A DNA stretch of 64,000 bases from Bacteroidales bacterium (GTDB taxonomy: Bacteria; Bacteroidota; Bacteroidia; Bacteroidales; GWA2-32-17): positions 1 to 64,000 of the forward strand of contig JABUFC010000007.1 of assembly GCA_013314715.1 (NCBI GenBank), read 5' to 3'. The position numbers were made by a program, and so were the translations under genes. Of the stretch, positions 63,500 through 64,000 are shown piece by piece. Under the pieces are notes generated by a model, which saw only the letters and a list, made by a program, of their open reading frames with translations, ran no database searches and was not told the origin of the DNA. Position 1 is the stretch's first letter. Every line of letters starts with the position of its first letter.

Positions 63500-64000
63500 A
63501 TGTTGTATTATTTATTTACATACTTAGACCAACAATATGATTTCCCTGGAGCTGGAGTTTTTAACTACATCTCTTTTAGGGCTGGTATGGCCATTATTTT
63601 TTCTTTGCTAATAGCTTTATTTATTGGAAAGAAAATTATTCGTTTTTTACAAAAAAAACAAATTGGCGAAATAGTACGCGATCTTGGACTAGAAGGACAG
63701 TTAAGTAAACAAGGAACCCCAACTATGGGGGGGATTATTATTCTTGCTTCGATAATAGTACCAACATTGCTCTTTGCAAAACTTCATAATATATACATTA
63801 TATTATTATTGATAACAACTATATGGCTTGGTCTTATTGGTTTTATTGACGATTATATAAAAGTTTTTAAACATGACAAAAAAGGGCTTCATGGTAAAGC
63901 TAAAATTTTAGGACAAGTCGTTTTAGGTATCATTGTTGGATTAGCAATATATAATAGTGATGATATAGTAATTCGCGAAAAAGTAAGAAAAGAAATCGTT
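63500..64000 (+). CDS. mraY: Phospho-N-acetylmuramoyl-pentapeptide-transferase, 5' part (cut by the window)
   Basis: Makes lipid I on the inner membrane. The ATG at 63500, three bases after murE, opens a frame that runs to the last base (167 codons). It begins [21 protein letters not shown] and contains [13 protein letters not shown] and the catalytic aspartates in [17 protein letters not shown], with several membrane helices. The C-terminal half is outside the window. It follows the standard dcw order. Confidence 0.95.
   Translation, partial: MLYYLFTYLDQQYDFPGAGVFNYISFRAGMAIIFSLLIALFIGKKIIRFLQKKQIGEIVRDLGLEGQLSKQGTPTMGGIIILASIIVPTLLFAKLHNIYIILLLITTIWLGLIGFIDDYIKVFKHDKKGLHGKAKILGQVVLGIIVGLAIYNSDDIVIREKVRKEIV

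Overview
The window is a low-GC chromosome segment from a member of Bacteroidota, most likely an anaerobic Bacteroidales-type organism. Evidence for this: promoters with a TTTG / TAnnTTTG layout, type IX secretion (T9SS) genes with C-terminal sorting domains, a DUF3467 gene joined to rpoC, a bTHX ribosomal protein, meso-diaminopimelate-type MurE, and HydF, which points to an [FeFe]-hydrogenase. Nearly all of it is core genome. No phage, CRISPR array, rRNA or intact insertion sequence was seen.

Left part (0-21 kb, almost all on the minus strand). A lipoprotein, holA, AMP nucleosidase, a degenerate thioredoxin-fold protein with coaD, and a lipoprotein/beta-barrel pair lead to the large transcription-translation block. 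Read in its own direction, that block is rpsU, xerC, hpf, terminator, promoter, tRNA-Thr(UGU), tRNA-Tyr, tRNA-Gly, tRNA-Thr(GGU), tuf, tRNA-Trp, secE, nusG, rplK, rplA, rplJ, rplL, attenuator-like hairpin, rpoB, rpoC, DUF3467, terminator. The four-tRNA-tuf order matches the classical thrU-tyrU-glyT-thrT-tufB order of Escherichia coli.

Middle part (21-36 kb, minus strand). pheS and glyS run into a putative nonulosonate-type transferase, pseB and pseC. Next come a cyclophilin and a two-component hybrid kinase broken by a frameshift in an A8 run, which is followed by an outer-membrane protein. A tight four-gene operon then joins a lipoprotein, a family 2 glycosyltransferase, a methyltransferase and hydF. 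A 333-bp terminal-inverted-repeat element without a gene separates this from a TetR regulator and a secreted cutinase/PET-hydrolase-like esterase with a T9SS tail. A short relative of the repeat lies at the left edge.

Right part (36-64 kb). A GH3 hexosaminidase/beta-lactamase fusion converges on porU. Then come a PorP/SprF protein, gldJ, murF, queE and a PorE-like TPR/PD40/OmpA protein, so T9SS and cell-wall genes are interleaved. After a short minus-strand group (bTHX, two small exported proteins, a nucleotidyltransferase, a YqaA-type membrane protein, cvpA) there are a GH3-family acyl-adenylase, lptB, and a solitary short cyanophycin-synthetase-like gene that overlaps lptB tail to tail. The window ends in the dcw cluster: mraZ, rsmH, ftsL-like, ftsI with PASTA, murE, and mraY cut by the window edge. 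An array of 10-bp-spaced MraZ boxes precedes mraZ.

The points most worth checking are the MraZ operator, the frameshifted kinase, the rplL-rpoB attenuator, the inverted-repeat elements, a set of apparently leaderless promoters, the pse triad coupled to tRNA-synthetase genes, and the esterase. I found no clearly new multi-gene defence or mobile system.
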